The position numbers and the translations under genes were made by a program. This document shows, piece by piece, positions 17,183 through 25,299 of a stretch of 64,000 nucleotides of DNA (its first letter is position 1; each line of letters begins with the position of its first letter). This stretch comes from DATLGB01 sp964242305. Lineage in GTDB: Bacteria > Actinomycetota > Thermoleophilia > Solirubrobacterales > Solirubrobacteraceae. The notes beneath the pieces are model-generated. The model did no database searches. It was not told the DNA's origin and saw nothing but the letters and a program-made list of their open reading frames with translations. The DNA lies in NCBI GenBank assembly GCA_964242305.1, contig CAXTBB010000007.1:62001-126000 (forward strand), read 5' to 3'.

Positions 17183-17665
17183 TCACGCGGCCGGGGACGG
17201 GAGCGGTGGCAGCAGGCGCCCAAGGCCTGGTGCTGGGTCCGGCGAAGCTTCCGCCCTTCCGCTTGTGCAGTCGACCGCGTTCTGGGTGGTCTCGTCGGTG
17301 CCGTCGAGGGACTCGAGGTGTGTCTGGAGCGTCCACCGGCCGCCGGTGCAGGCCGTGGACAAGATGTCGCCCTGGTCGCTGGTCACCTTCGCCTTGAACT
17401 CTGTGAGGTAGAGGGTGGCCTGCAGCGTGCCGACGAGTGAGTCGGCCGGGCAATCGGGCTTGGTCGTGGCAGTGGCGATCCTTGCCGTATCGCAGGTGCC
17501 GAAGCTGGCGAAGCCCGAGGTGAACTCGGGTGGGAGGAGCTGATCGAGCCTGACGGCTCCCGAGGTCGGATTGCCGTCGGCGCCGGCCTTGATGTCCTCC
17601 GTGTCGAAGGTGACCGTCTGCGCCTTAGGCGCCGCCAATAGCCCCCATTTCCGCGTGTTGTGCAC
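17183..17665 (-). CDS. Hypothetical protein with CPADS-VGT-type motif
   Basis: A 160-residue protein of unknown function, read from GTG 17665 behind a strong GGGAGGAG ribosome site. The segment LLPPEFTSGFASFGTCDTA followed by KPDCPADSLVGTLQAT matches a pattern I know from large exported proteins of this lineage (paired Cys, CPxxSxVGT). Unlike those, it has no signal peptide and is short, so it may be a detached or truncated module. The C-terminus is Pro-rich. It is divergent from a small exported protein gene at 17759. Confidence 0.6.
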   Translation of the reverse strand: MHNTRKWGLLAAPKAQTVTFDTEDIKAGADGNPTSGAVRLDQLLPPEFTSGFASFGTCDTARIATATTKPDCPADSLVGTLQATLYLTEFKAKVTSDQGDILSTACTGGRWTLQTHLESLDGTDETTQNAVDCTSGRAEASPDPAPGLGRLLPPLPSPAA

Positions 17666-17711
17666 GGCAGCTCCTCCCGCTGCTTGACATACGCACTTGT
17701 AAAGCAAAGAA

Positions 17712-17727
17712 AGATCATAGATGATCT
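17712..17727. promoter_or_regulatory. Inverted repeat AGATCAT-AG-ATGATCT, candidate operator
   Basis: A perfect 7-bp inverted repeat with a 2-base centre, 31 bases upstream of the ATG at 17759 and in the divergent region facing 17665. A TTGACA lies at 17684-17689, without a convincing -10. It could be the binding site of the second GntR regulator (24550-25293), whose operon begins just downstream; this link is inferred. Confidence 0.45.
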
Positions 17728-17758
17728 ACGAGGCAACGCAATTGAGGGGAGAGAGAGC

Positions 17759-18187
17759 ATGATTCGTTTCCATCGTCTGCTGATGAGTGCCGTCGCCGCC
17801 GTGTTCGTCGCAGCGCTCATCGCCGGTGGTGCGCTGGCCTCGGGCGCTGACGCCAGCAAGAAGAAGAAGAGCTACACGTTCACCGAGCACTGCGTCGGCA
17901 AGCTCTCGGGCACCAATTCGTCGAGCGGCACGTGCACCGGCAAGTTCGGGAAGTCGACGTACAAGGTGACCATCACCCCGCCGACCGAGAAGCAGGTCGA
18001 GACGTTCTCGAACGGGAAGGTCTACTCGACCGGGACGGTCGAGATCAGCAACGGCAAGGCCGGCGGCCACTTCACGATCACCAGGGGCACCGGCCACTAC
18101 AAGGGCGCCACCGGAAAGGGCACCTACTCGGTGACCAACAAGAAGAGCAACGTGATCACGGACATCAAGGGAAAGATCAAGTTCTAG
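17759..18187 (+). CDS. Small secreted protein resembling allene oxide cyclase/dirigent barrel
   Basis: A 142-residue exported protein. The N-terminal signal peptide ends near GGALASGADAS. The mature part is Lys/Gly/Thr-rich with beta-strand character and the C-terminal pattern ITRGTGHYKGATGKGTYS, the Gly-Tyr-Gly signature of the allene-oxide-cyclase-like/dirigent barrel. GAGGGGAGAG precedes the ATG. Two cysteines (HCVGK, GTCTGK) could form a disulfide. It lies 34 bases before the set B FAH gene and might be the first gene of that operon. Function unknown. Confidence 0.72.
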   Translation: MIRFHRLLMSAVAAVFVAALIAGGALASGADASKKKKSYTFTEHCVGKLSGTNSSSGTCTGKFGKSTYKVTITPPTEKQVETFSNGKVYSTGTVEISNGKAGGHFTITRGTGHYKGATGKGTYSVTNKKSNVITDIKGKIKF

Positions 18188-18221
18188 GCGCCCGGACACC
18201 TGAGACCAAGAGGGGGACCGC

Positions 18222-19121
18222 ATGCGCATAGGCACCGTCCGGGAGCCATCCGGTTTGCGGGCGGTCATCGTCGTCGGCGACATCGCCGTGGACTTGGGCG
18301 CAGCGGCTCGCGCGAGCGGCGCGATGCCCCACTCGCCCAACGGAACCAGCCGCGTGCGGCGCATGCTGGAGGCGCCGCTCGATGCCCGGGAAGCCGTCGC
18401 CTCGGCCGCGGCCGACCTGGTGCGGGCGGGGCCGACCGCGGCGATCGCCCTCGGCGACGTACGGCTCGGTCCGCCGGTACCGGATCCATCGAAGATCTTG
18501 TGTCTCGGATTGAACTACGCAGCGCACATCGCGGAATCGGGGCTCGAACGGCCGACGTTTCCAGAGTTCTTCGCGAAGTTCCCCAACGCACTGGTCGGTC
18601 CGGACGACGACGTGCTCATGCCGGCGGTGAGTGCGGACATCGACTACGAAGGCGAGCTGGCGCTGGTCATCGGCAGTCGGGCCAAGGAGGTGGCCGTCGA
18701 CGACGCGCTCGACTACGTCGCGGGCTACATGGTCCTCAACGACGTCAGTGCTCGCGATCTGCAGATGCGCGGTTCGCAGTGGTTGCCCGGCAAGGTGCTC
18801 GACACGTTCGCACCCTGCGGGCCCCTTCTGGTCACGCCCGACGAGCTCGGGGATCCCCAGGATCTCTCCCTGCGCACGACGGTCAACGGGCGCACGGTGC
18901 AGGACTCGCGGACGAGCGCGATGGTGTTCTCGATCGCCGAGGGCATCAGCTACCTGTCGTCGCTCATGACGCTCGAGCCGGGCGACATCATCTCCACCGG
19001 CACGCCCTCCGGGGTCGCGTTCGGGATGGAGACGCCGGTGTGGCTGAAGGCCGGCGATGTCGTCGAGGTCGAGATCGAGACGCTCGGCAAGCTGTCGAAC
19101 CGGTTCGTGGCCGCGACATGA
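18222..19121 (+). CDS. Fumarylacetoacetate hydrolase family protein (set B)
   Basis: A 299-residue paralog of the protein at 2106-3005 with the same length. Family motifs are KILCLGLNYAAHIAESG (~88-104), the metal site DYEGELALVIG (~143-153), NDVSARDLQM and GDIISTGTPSGVAFG. It probably acts on a ring-cleavage diketo or enol acid. The ATG follows an AGAGGGGGACC ribosome site. Its stop overlaps the start of the binding-protein gene (ATGA 19118-19121), which places enzyme and transporter in one coupled operon. Confidence 0.88.
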   Translation: MRIGTVREPSGLRAVIVVGDIAVDLGAAARASGAMPHSPNGTSRVRRMLEAPLDAREAVASAAADLVRAGPTAAIALGDVRLGPPVPDPSKILCLGLNYAAHIAESGLERPTFPEFFAKFPNALVGPDDDVLMPAVSADIDYEGELALVIGSRAKEVAVDDALDYVAGYMVLNDVSARDLQMRGSQWLPGKVLDTFAPCGPLLVTPDELGDPQDLSLRTTVNGRTVQDSRTSAMVFSIAEGISYLSSLMTLEPGDIISTGTPSGVAFGMETPVWLKAGDVVEVEIETLGKLSNRFVAAT

Positions 19122-20413
19122 CCCTCACGCGGGTGGCCGCGCTCGCCCTCGCTGCGTCGTGCTCCTGGTTCGCCGCGTGCGGCGGCGGTGCAGCAACCTC
19201 TTCCAACACCGACGGCGCGACGACTTACGGCGGCCCGAAGGGCGGCAAGGTCACCGAGGCCGACGTGGCGGTGGCCCAGAAGTTCGTCGGCGGGACATCG
19301 GGCAAGGCGACGAAGTCGCCGATCTACGTCGGGCTCGTCAGCAACACGGCCGGCCCGATTCCGCCGCCGCCCGGCGGCCGCTTCCTCGTCGAGGGCGCGG
19401 TCCGGTTCTTCAACGAGAAGCTGGGCGGCGTCCAGGGGCACCCGATCGTCTTCAAGTCGTGCACCACGGGCGCCTCGGATGAGCAGGCTCAGGCGTGCGG
19501 GCAACAGTTCCGCAATGACCCGTCGATCAAGGCGGTCTTCAATCCCGGGCTGCCGAGCGGCGGGCTCGCTCTCCTCGGGGCCATCGGTGGCAAGAAGGTC
19601 GAGATCTGCGTCGTCCCCCTACAGGCCGACCTCTTCGGGTCCAACGTCTTCTGCCCGGGTGGCGGCACGATGGCCTCGAGCTCGGCGATCACGTACCTGA
19701 CGTCGAAGCCGGATGTCAAGACGGTGGCTCAGCTCCTGCCCGACGCCGATCTGTTCCGCCAGATCGCCCAGGCGGGCCTGCATCAGATGAAGGTGCAGGG
19801 CCTGGAGCCCAAGCTCGGCCTGGTTCCCCAGAACAGTCCCGACGTGACGTCGGCGGTCATCGCCAGCGGTGCTCGCACCGCGGACGCCCTCGACGTGACG
19901 CTGGTCTCGCCTGGCCAGTGCATCGCAGTCGCCAAGGCGCTCAAGACGCTGAACGTCCCGGAGTCGGTGCCGGTCGTGTCGCTGTCGACGTGCATCAACC
20001 CAGCGGTCGTCAAGGCGCTGGGCGACCTTCCGCACTGGACGTACTTCGACCTGGGCGAGAGCCCGTACCTACCCCATCCGAGCCCCGCGATGAGGGCGAT
20101 GCTGAATGCCAACGCGACGTACGGCAACGGCCAGACCGGCGCGTGGTCGGCGGCCGAGTTCGGAACCGCGCTGTGGATGGGGAAGCTCTTCAACGCGGTC
20201 GGACCCGACAACCTCACCACCGCCGCGCTCGCCGCGGAGGCCAGGAGGTTCCGCGGGCCGATGTTCCTCGGCGATCCGGACATCCAGTTCGGACGGACGC
20301 CGTGGCGGAACACCGGCACGCTCACCGGACGCTTCTACACCTACGAAGGCCACGGCAAGTGGGTCGACGCGACCGGTGGCAAGTACCTGCCCTCGCCCCC
20401 GCCGGCGAACTGA
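19118..20413 (+). CDS. Branched-chain amino acid-type ABC substrate-binding lipoprotein
   Basis: A 431-residue exported binding protein. A short signal peptide ends in WFAAC with the lipid-anchoring Cys at residue 21. The mature part is a LivJ/Peripla_BP_6-like bilobal fold (IYVGLVSNTAGP, GPIPPPPGGRFLVEGA, QAQACGQQFRNDPSIKAV). In catabolic clusters such proteins often bind aromatic acids rather than amino acids. The start overlaps the FAH stop, and the VOC dioxygenase and LivHM/G/F genes follow, giving a complete importer. The ligand is not determinable from sequence. Confidence 0.87.
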   Translation: MTLTRVAALALAASCSWFAACGGGAATSSNTDGATTYGGPKGGKVTEADVAVAQKFVGGTSGKATKSPIYVGLVSNTAGPIPPPPGGRFLVEGAVRFFNEKLGGVQGHPIVFKSCTTGASDEQAQACGQQFRNDPSIKAVFNPGLPSGGLALLGAIGGKKVEICVVPLQADLFGSNVFCPGGGTMASSSAITYLTSKPDVKTVAQLLPDADLFRQIAQAGLHQMKVQGLEPKLGLVPQNSPDVTSAVIASGARTADALDVTLVSPGQCIAVAKALKTLNVPESVPVVSLSTCINPAVVKALGDLPHWTYFDLGESPYLPHPSPAMRAMLNANATYGNGQTGAWSAAEFGTALWMGKLFNAVGPDNLTTAALAAEARRFRGPMFLGDPDIQFGRTPWRNTGTLTGRFYTYEGHGKWVDATGGKYLPSPPPAN

Positions 20414-20432
20414 ACGATCGAGAAGAGGAGAG

Positions 20433-21020
20433 ATGACCCCGACGACCATCGTACGCCCGGTGCTGCACCACGTCACGTTCAAGACCAACCGCCTCGACGA
20501 GATGATCGCGTGGTACGGCACAGCGGTGGGCATGGAGCCCAACTTCACCTTCGACGGCGGCTGCTGGATGTCGAACGACGCGGCCAACCATCGCGTCGCC
20601 CTGCTCGCCGTTCCGGGCCTGGAGGAACCGCCGGACCGCGTCAGCGAGACCGGCATGCACCACTTGGCGTTCGAGTACGACTCGGTCCAGGACCTGCTGA
20701 CGACGTACGAGCGACTGCGCGAGGTGGGCATCGAACCGCACGCCTGCCTCGATCATGGGATGACGACGTCCTTCTACTACGTCGATCCCGACGGCAACAG
20801 CGTCGAGCTCCAAGCGGACAACTTCGGCGACTGGGGGCAGTCGAGCGAATGGATGCGCACGGCACCCGAGTTCGCCGCCGACCCGATCGGCGTCAACCTC
20901 GACCCTGCCGCGATGCTCGAAGCGCTGCGATCCGGCGCCGACGCCACGGAGCTGCACCGCCGCGGCTACGTGGAGCGCGAGTTCGACCCCGGCACCCCCC
21001 TGGACCTGCGCCTTCCCTGA
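20433..21020 (+). CDS. VOC-family ring-cleavage dioxygenase-like protein (set B)
   Basis: A 195-residue paralog of 1519-2109, alignable along its full length. The metal ligands are again His (LHHVTFKT), His (MHHLAFEY) and Glu (GNSVELQADNFGDW), so an Fe(II)- or Mn(II)-dependent ring cleavage is plausible. A clear AGAAGAGGAG ribosome site precedes the ATG. It is placed between the binding protein and the permease of an importer, so transport and cleavage appear to be expressed together. The shared HACLDHGM and YYVDPDGNSVELQAD segments mark a distinct VOC subfamily with no function I can name with certainty. Confidence 0.8.
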   Translation: MTPTTIVRPVLHHVTFKTNRLDEMIAWYGTAVGMEPNFTFDGGCWMSNDAANHRVALLAVPGLEEPPDRVSETGMHHLAFEYDSVQDLLTTYERLREVGIEPHACLDHGMTTSFYYVDPDGNSVELQADNFGDWGQSSEWMRTAPEFAADPIGVNLDPAAMLEALRSGADATELHRRGYVEREFDPGTPLDLRLP

Positions 21021-21055
21021 GCCATGAGCGAGGTTCACGTCACACGCGGGGACGG

Positions 21056-23074
21056 ATGAAGGATTTCCTGCTCTTCAGCCTGCTCGGCCTCGGAGGCGGC
21101 GTGCTCATCGCTGGCCTGGCGCTCTCGATCGTCCTGACCTTCCGCGGCGCCGGTGTCATCAACCTCTCGGCCGGTGCCCTCGCGATGCTCGGCGCCTACG
21201 TCTTCTACGGACTGCAGACCAGCGGTGCGCTGTTCCTGCCGCCGATCCCGCTCGTCGGCGAGCAGTGGCAACTGGGCGGCCCGTGGAGCACGGCGCCTGC
21301 GTTCATCGTGGCGCTGCTGGTGTGCGCGCTGACCGGCGCGCTGCTGGACGGCATCGTCCTGCGGCGCCTGCGCGGCGCTTCTGCGCTGGCCAAGCTCGTC
21401 GCCTCGCTTGGACTGCTGCTCACCCTGCAGGCGATCATCATCCTGCGCTTCGGCGGCGACACGCAGTCGGCGCCTCCGGTGCTCTCCGAATCCCCTGTCG
21501 ACGTCTTCGGCGTTCCGATCCCGGTCAACCGGTTCATCCTCGTCGCGATCATCGCGGCCGTCACTCTGGTGCTGGCGACCGTCTACAAGCGGACCCGGTT
21601 CGGGATCGCGACACGCGCGGCGCAGGAGAACGAGGAGGCGGCGAGGCTCACGGGCCTCTCGCCTGACCGGCTCTCGATGGCCAACACGGTGCTGGCGTCG
21701 ATCCTCGCCGGAGCGCTCGGGATCCTGGTCGCGCCGATCTCGCAGCTCGATCCCCTCGTCCTCGCGTTCACGGTCATCCCGGCGCTGGCGGCAGCCCTGA
21801 TCGCGGGGTTCACCTCGTTCACGGCCGCTGCCGTCGCCGGTGTCGGCATGGGGATCGTGCAGTCGCTGATCATCTGGATGCAGACGAAGCGCTGGTTCCC
21901 CAGCACCGCCGGAGGCCCGTTGCCGGGCGTGGCCGACCTGTTCTTCTTCGCGGTGATCATGGCCGTGCTCTTCGTGCGCGGAGGCTCACTGCCCGAACGG
22001 GGCGCCGTGGTCGAGAAGCGCCTCCCCCGCGTGCGGGCCGCGACCGCGCGCCTTCGCGTCGTCGGCCTCGCGAGCCTGGGGACGGTCGCTCTTGTCGCAT
22101 TCCCGTTCGACTACCGGCAGGCGTTCATCAACTCCCTGATCGGCGCGCTGATGTGCCTGTCGTTCGTCGTGCTCACCGGGTTCGTAGGGCAGATGTCGCT
22201 CCTGCAGGCCGCCCTCGCCGGCGTCACCGCGTTGCTGGTCGCCAAGCTCGCCCACGGTGCCGGACTCGGGTTCCCGATCGCGCCGCTGCTCGGCGTGCTC
22301 GCAAGCCTCGGGGTGGGTCTTCTGTCTGCCGTTTCGGCGCTGCGCGTCCGCGGAGTCAGCCTCGCCATCGCCACCATGGCGGCGGCGCTGGCGATCGAGA
22401 ACTTCTGGTTCGCCAACACGTCGTTCGGCATCAACGCGGCCCGCGACAGCGTGCCTGACCCATCGCTTCTCGGACTGGATCTGGGCACGCACGCGGACTT
22501 CCTGGGCACGTCGTCCCAGCCGAGCCCGGTGTTCGGATTCCTGTGCCTGGCCACGTTGCTCGTCGCAGCCCTGGTGGTCGTCGCCATTCGACGCGGAGAG
22601 CTGGGCCGGCGGATGCTCGCCGTGCGCTCGAACGAGCGCGCCGCCGCGGCGGCCGGCATCTCGGTGCGCGAGACGAAGCTGGCCGCCTACGCGGTGTCCT
22701 CCGTGCTCGCCGGAACGGCCGGCGCCCTGTATGCGTACGACTTCGGATCGGTGTCCGCGCCGCGCTTCGGGATCCCGATCGCGCTCTCGCTGGTGGCCTT
22801 CTCCTACCTCGGCGGGATCACTTCGGTCGCCGGAGCGCTGATCGGCGGGATGCTGGTGACCGAAGGCCTGTTCATCCACGCTGCGAACAAGCTGCTCGGC
22901 ATCCCCGTGACCTACCAGCTCATCGTGGGCGGGCTTGCGCTGATCGTCAACGTCGTCCAGTTCCCCGAAGGCATCGCCGGGCTCGTGGCCGACCGGCGCG
23001 ACGCGCGACGGCAGTCTACGGCGGCAGCGAAGGCCCCGACGGCTGCGTCCCTGCAGGGGGTGACGACGTCATGA
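21056..23074 (+). CDS. Fused LivH-LivM ABC transporter permease
   Basis: A 672-residue membrane protein that joins both permeases of a branched-chain amino acid-type importer. Residues 1 to ~310 are LivH-like (GAGVINLSAGALAMLGAYVF, the loop TRFGIATRAAQENEEAARLTG). Residues ~335-650 are LivM-like (LTGFVGQMSLLQAALAGV, LAVRSNERAAAAAGISVRE, SYLGGITSVAGALIGG). About 16-18 hydrophobic segments are visible. The stop overlaps the LivG ATG (23071-23074). It forms a single-chain channel with the adjacent ATPases and binding protein. Confidence 0.9.
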   Translation: MKDFLLFSLLGLGGGVLIAGLALSIVLTFRGAGVINLSAGALAMLGAYVFYGLQTSGALFLPPIPLVGEQWQLGGPWSTAPAFIVALLVCALTGALLDGIVLRRLRGASALAKLVASLGLLLTLQAIIILRFGGDTQSAPPVLSESPVDVFGVPIPVNRFILVAIIAAVTLVLATVYKRTRFGIATRAAQENEEAARLTGLSPDRLSMANTVLASILAGALGILVAPISQLDPLVLAFTVIPALAAALIAGFTSFTAAAVAGVGMGIVQSLIIWMQTKRWFPSTAGGPLPGVADLFFFAVIMAVLFVRGGSLPERGAVVEKRLPRVRAATARLRVVGLASLGTVALVAFPFDYRQAFINSLIGALMCLSFVVLTGFVGQMSLLQAALAGVTALLVAKLAHGAGLGFPIAPLLGVLASLGVGLLSAVSALRVRGVSLAIATMAAALAIENFWFANTSFGINAARDSVPDPSLLGLDLGTHADFLGTSSQPSPVFGFLCLATLLVAALVVVAIRRGELGRRMLAVRSNERAAAAAGISVRETKLAAYAVSSVLAGTAGALYAYDFGSVSAPRFGIPIALSLVAFSYLGGITSVAGALIGGMLVTEGLFIHAANKLLGIPVTYQLIVGGLALIVNVVQFPEGIAGLVADRRDARRQSTAAAKAPTAASLQGVTTS

Positions 23075-23841
23075 CCGCGTCGTTGGCGGCCAGTGGCCTG
23101 TCGGTCAGCTACGGGGGAGTCCAGGCCCTCGCCGACGTCGATCTCAAGGTGCGACGCGGCGAGATCGTCGGCCTGATCGGACCCAACGGCGCCGGCAAGA
23201 CCACCTTCATCGACGCCGTGACCGGGTTCACGACGTGTCGGGGCACGGTGACGGTGGGCGGGAGCGATGTCTCGAGCCTGGCTCCGCACGAGCGTGCCCG
23301 CCGGGGCCTGGCGCGGACCTGGCAGGCGGCCGAGCTGTTCGACGATCTGACCGTTGCCGAGAACCTGGCGGTTGCCGGAACCGCCGATTCGGTCTGGGAT
23401 CTGGCGCGCCGCACGCTCAGACGCGGGCCGGGTGCCGGGGATCGGACTCAGGAGGTGCTCGCTCGGCTGGGCATCGAGTCGCTGGCGGCGGAGCTCCCAG
23501 CGACCCTGAGCCAGGGGCAGCGCAAGCTCGTGGGGGTGGGACGCGCCCTCATGGGCGGCCCGTCGGTGGTGCTGCTGGATGAGCCGGCGGCGGGATTGGA
23601 CAGCGAAGAGAGCGGGGAACTCGCCTCGCAGCTTCGGCTCATCGCCGAAACCGGTCCCGGCATCCTGCTCGTCGACCACGACATGGGCCTCGTGCTCTCG
23701 GTCTGTGACCGGGTCGCCGTGCTCGACTTCGGCCGGGTCATCGCGACCGGGCCACCGGAGGAGATCCGCTCCGATCCGGCGGTCATCACGGCGTACATCG
23801 GCGACGAAGCCGCGACCGTCCTCGAGGCGGAGCTCCCGTGA
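23071..23841 (+). CDS. livG: ABC transporter ATP-binding protein, LivG type
   Basis: A 256-residue ATPase. Walker A is GPNGAGKTT (~37-45), the signature is LSQGQRKLVGVGRAL, Walker B is VVLLDEPAAGL and the switch His lies in ILLVDHDMGLV. The C-terminal VITAYIG tail is diagnostic of LivG proteins. It starts in the ATGA overlap with the permease and ends in a GTGA overlap with LivF, so permease and both ATPases should be translated in step. It powers import by the LivHM fusion. The name reflects the family; amino acid transport is not implied. Confidence 0.9.
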   Translation: MTASLAASGLSVSYGGVQALADVDLKVRRGEIVGLIGPNGAGKTTFIDAVTGFTTCRGTVTVGGSDVSSLAPHERARRGLARTWQAAELFDDLTVAENLAVAGTADSVWDLARRTLRRGPGAGDRTQEVLARLGIESLAAELPATLSQGQRKLVGVGRALMGGPSVVLLDEPAAGLDSEESGELASQLRLIAETGPGILLVDHDMGLVLSVCDRVAVLDFGRVIATGPPEEIRSDPAVITAYIGDEAATVLEAELP

Positions 23842-24548
23842 GCGACCGCGCGCGGCTGATGCTCGATGCGGTCACGGCGGGCTACGACGGCGCGCCGGCC
23901 GTTCGCGACCTCGATATCGAGGTTGGCGCTGGAGAGGTCGTCGCGGTGCTAGGAGCCAACGGTGCCGGCAAGACGACGTCGTTGAGGGTCGCGTCCGGCC
24001 TGCTCGGGCCGATGTCTGGCCGGGTCCTCTACGACGGGGACGACGTCGCCGGCGCTTCGCCTCAGGCGCTCGCCGAGCGCGGGATGGCACACGTGACCGA
24101 AGGGCGCAGCGTGTTCTCCGGACTCACGGTGGCCGAGCATCTGCGACTGGCCCCCCGCGGCGCCGTGGTCGACGCCGACCTTGCCTATGAGCTGTTTCCG
24201 GCGTTGGGCGAGCTCTCCGATCGTCGCGCCGGGCTGCTCTCGGGCGGCGAGCAGCAGATGCTCAGCTTGGCGCGGGCTCTCATCCGGCGCCCGTCGGTGC
24301 TGCTCGTCGACGAGCTCAGCCTCGGCCTGGCTCCCGTGATCGTCAAGCGGCTCCTGCCCGTCGTGCGGGACTTCGCGAAGGACACCGGCTGCGCCGTCGT
24401 GCTCGTCGAACAGCACGTCCAGCTCGCTCTGAGCATCGTCGACCGGGGATACGTCCTGTCCCACGGCGAACTGCAGCATCAGGGGAGCGCAAGCCAGCTT
24501 GGGGCGGACCGGCAGCTCCTCACGGCGAGCTACCTCGGGGAGGCGTGA
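23838..24548 (+). CDS. livF: ABC transporter ATP-binding protein, LivF type
   Basis: A 236-residue ATPase. Walker A is GANGAGKTT (~39-47), the signature LLSGGEQQMLSLARAL, Walker B VLLVDELSLGL and the switch His VVLVEQHVQLAL. The segment MAHVTEGRSVFSGLTV is the LivF hallmark. A GTG start overlaps the LivG stop. It is the last transporter gene; a GntR gene follows one base after its stop, so the regulator is probably co-transcribed with the operon it controls. Confidence 0.9.
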   Translation: MSDRARLMLDAVTAGYDGAPAVRDLDIEVGAGEVVAVLGANGAGKTTSLRVASGLLGPMSGRVLYDGDDVAGASPQALAERGMAHVTEGRSVFSGLTVAEHLRLAPRGAVVDADLAYELFPALGELSDRRAGLLSGGEQQMLSLARALIRRPSVLLVDELSLGLAPVIVKRLLPVVRDFAKDTGCAVVLVEQHVQLALSIVDRGYVLSHGELQHQGSASQLGADRQLLTASYLGEA

Positions 24549-24549
24549 C

Positions 24550-25293
24550 GTGCTGTCGAATCATCCTCAAGCAGTCCTAGGATCGGCGAAGCCAATGGCG
24601 AGGACGCGAACGGGCGTGATGCCCATCAAGCAGGAGACCCAATCGCTCGTTGACAAGGTCACCCACGTGGTGCGCCAGTCGATCGTCGAAGGCCGGATGC
24701 GGCCGGGAGAGGCGTTGTCGATCAGTGATCTCGCAGTTGATCTCGGTGTCAGCCCCAGCCCCGTTCGTGAAGCGCTCCAGCGCCTGGCCGGGCAGGGATT
24801 GGTCGAGCTGCGGCCGGCGCGCACTGCGATCGTTGCGCCACTCGAGCTCGAAGACCTGCACGAGATCTACCGCTTGCGCCTGCTGATCGAGATCGACGCC
24901 GCGGCCCGGGCCTGTCCGCAGCTCACCGACCCCGACGTCATGGATCTCGAGGCCGTGTTCGAGGCGATGACGACGGCGCCGGCGGACTCCGATCAGTTCT
25001 GGGACAGCCACGACGCGTTTCACCGGATCCTCTGGCGTCCGGTCTTCACCGAGCGCCTGAGCCGACTCATCACCCAGCTCTGGCAGGCCTGCCAGCGCTA
25101 TCTGCGCGTCGTCTACGGCGAGACCGATGCGTTGCGACAGCACAGCGCATACGAACGCCACCTTCCACTGCTCGAGGCGGCGCAGGCCCGCGACGGCGCG
25201 CTCATGCACGCCGTGCTCACAGAGCATCTCGCTTCGAACGAGGGAGAGCTTGCCTCCAAGCTCGAAGCCGTCCTCGGCCCCGACGCAGACTGA
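24550..25293 (+). CDS. GntR/FCD-family transcriptional regulator (set B)
   Basis: A 247-residue FadR-type regulator. The winged helix spans about residues 30-90 (SIVEGRMRPGEALSISDLA, VSPSPVREALQRLAGQGLV) and the FCD effector domain follows (LEDLHEIYRLRLLIEIDAA, HDAFHRILW, YERHLPLLEAAQ). GTG 24550 is preferred because GGGGAGG lies seven bases upstream; ATG 24595 is an alternative. It is distinct in sequence from the set A GntR and probably controls set B in response to a pathway intermediate. Its operator might be the palindrome at 17712-17727. Confidence 0.85.
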   Translation: MLSNHPQAVLGSAKPMARTRTGVMPIKQETQSLVDKVTHVVRQSIVEGRMRPGEALSISDLAVDLGVSPSPVREALQRLAGQGLVELRPARTAIVAPLELEDLHEIYRLRLLIEIDAAARACPQLTDPDVMDLEAVFEAMTTAPADSDQFWDSHDAFHRILWRPVFTERLSRLITQLWQACQRYLRVVYGETDALRQHSAYERHLPLLEAAQARDGALMHAVLTEHLASNEGELASKLEAVLGPDAD

Positions 25294-25299
25294 GCTGGG

